64,000 nucleotides of DNA, from NCBI GenBank assembly GCA_001557505.1, contig LSAX01000008.1, positions 2,480,001 through 2,544,000 of the forward strand. The letters run 5' to 3'. Positions 63,220-64,000 of this stretch are shown here, piece by piece (within the stretch, counting starts at the first letter, position 1; each line of letters opens with the position of its first letter). The stretch is from Reticulascus tulasneorum. Taxonomy: Eukaryota > Ascomycota > Sordariomycetes > Glomerellales > Reticulascaceae. A program made the translations under genes and the position numbers. The notes under the pieces are model-generated. The model ran no database searches and was not told the DNA's origin. It worked only from the letters and a program-made list of their open reading frames with translations.

Positions 63220-64000
63220 CAGGGTTATGATTTTAGTTAGTCTTTTTCTTAGTTAGTTAGTTAGTTTTTAGTCTTAGTTAGTCTTAATTAGTGTTTTAAA
63301 AATTAAAATAGGTTTTTAATTAGTTTTAATTAGTTAAAGACTAACTAAGACTAATTAAGGACTAACTAAAGACTAACTAAAAGATTAAAGTATTTTTATT
63401 TTTTTAAAGTTTAATATTAATATATAAAATATTAAAAAATAATATAATATTAAAAGATTATATAATATTAAAAAATTATATAATATTAAAAAATTATATA
63501 ATATTAAAAAATTATATAATATTAAGAAATTATATAATATTAATTTTAAATAATAATTATTATTAATTAAAATTTAATTATCTATGTTTAAATTTTAAAA
63601 TAAATTTAAAATAAATTAAATTAAATTAAAATTATATTTAAATATTTAAAATTTAATTAATTATATATTAAAAATAAAATAAAGATTTTAATAATTTTAT
63701 TATAATTTTGTTAATATTTATTTTTAATAAATAATAATATTAAAATTATTATTTAAGGTTTATCAGACTTAACAGATTTAACAGATTTGATAGATTTAAT
63801 AGATTTTAATTAATTTATCTCTATTAAACTTATTAATTACTTATAAATCAAGTTTATAAATAATTATTAAATATTGAGAATATAATAAGTTTATAAATCA
63901 ATATAGATTTAATAAGTTTAACAGAATTATCGAATTTAAAAGGTTATATATAGAAATTCTAAAAAGAATTCAAATTTACATTTAAAAATCTCTATTAAAT
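63220..64000 (+). mobile_element. Third hAT copy, left end only (runs off window)
   Basis: Starts CAGGGTTATGATTTTAGTTA, the same terminus with one G-to-A change, then the GACTAACTAA subterminal motifs. From about 63,380 it tracks the outer copy region 56,890-57,520 nearly base for base, including the repeated GATTTAACAGATTTAA block. By that comparison the transposase ATG would lie about 100 bp beyond the window end. Confidence 0.8.

Overview
The window comes from a filamentous ascomycete (Pezizomycotina), most likely a Sordariomycete. The genes carry short introns of about 47-129 bp with GT..AG ends and CTAAC/CTAAT-like branch sites. The deduced histones H2A and H2B look close to those of Neurospora. 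There is also a long, almost pure A+T tract of the kind left by repeat-induced point mutation (RIP). I assembled the gene models by hand, joining exons on reading frame, splice signals and family conservation.

Positions 1-39,100 are ordinary gene-rich chromosome. In order: ATG9 (minus, cut by the left edge), COG6 (plus), a spastin/katanin-type AAA ATPase (plus), mitochondrial ribosomal protein uS17m (minus), a secreted Asn/Gln-repeat protein (minus), NEP1/EMG1 (plus), a VOC-fold-like protein with a C-terminal disordered region (plus), cystathionine gamma-synthase (plus), an SPX-RING protein of the RING-14 type (minus), a JJJ1/DNAJC21-type J-protein (plus), ATG4 (minus), SQS1-type R3H/G-patch protein (plus), the divergent histone pair H2B (minus) and H2A (plus), and KGD2 (plus). 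These are mostly housekeeping functions: autophagy (ATG9, ATG4), Golgi tethering, ribosome biogenesis (NEP1, JJJ1, SQS1), methionine synthesis, chromatin and the TCA cycle. They do not form one pathway.

Positions 39,100-45,530 are gene-poor. They hold a 42-bp perfect AT palindrome, a six-unit 33/34-bp minisatellite, a small secreted cyanovirin-N homology (CVNH) protein with four exons, and a two-exon 61-residue gene that lies within about 150 bp of the compositional boundary.

Positions 45,530-64,000 are an AT isochore of RIP-degraded transposons. I recognise a plus-strand LINE (Tad1-like) reverse-transcriptase fossil near 49.5 kb. A hAT element (52,922-60,890) has a second hAT of the same family (53,009-56,838) inserted in inverted orientation near its left end. 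Both have 8-bp target-site duplications that still align apart from single G-to-A changes. There is a minus-strand Ty3/Gypsy reverse-transcriptase fossil near 61.8 kb, and the left end of a third hAT copy starts at 63,220 and runs off the window. No intact gene is visible in this block.

I did not find a wholly new biological system. The items most worth a second look are two near-identical introns in the CVNH gene (introner-like), the nested hAT pair with mutated target-site duplications, the prion-like repeat in the secreted protein, and the small genes at the isochore edge.
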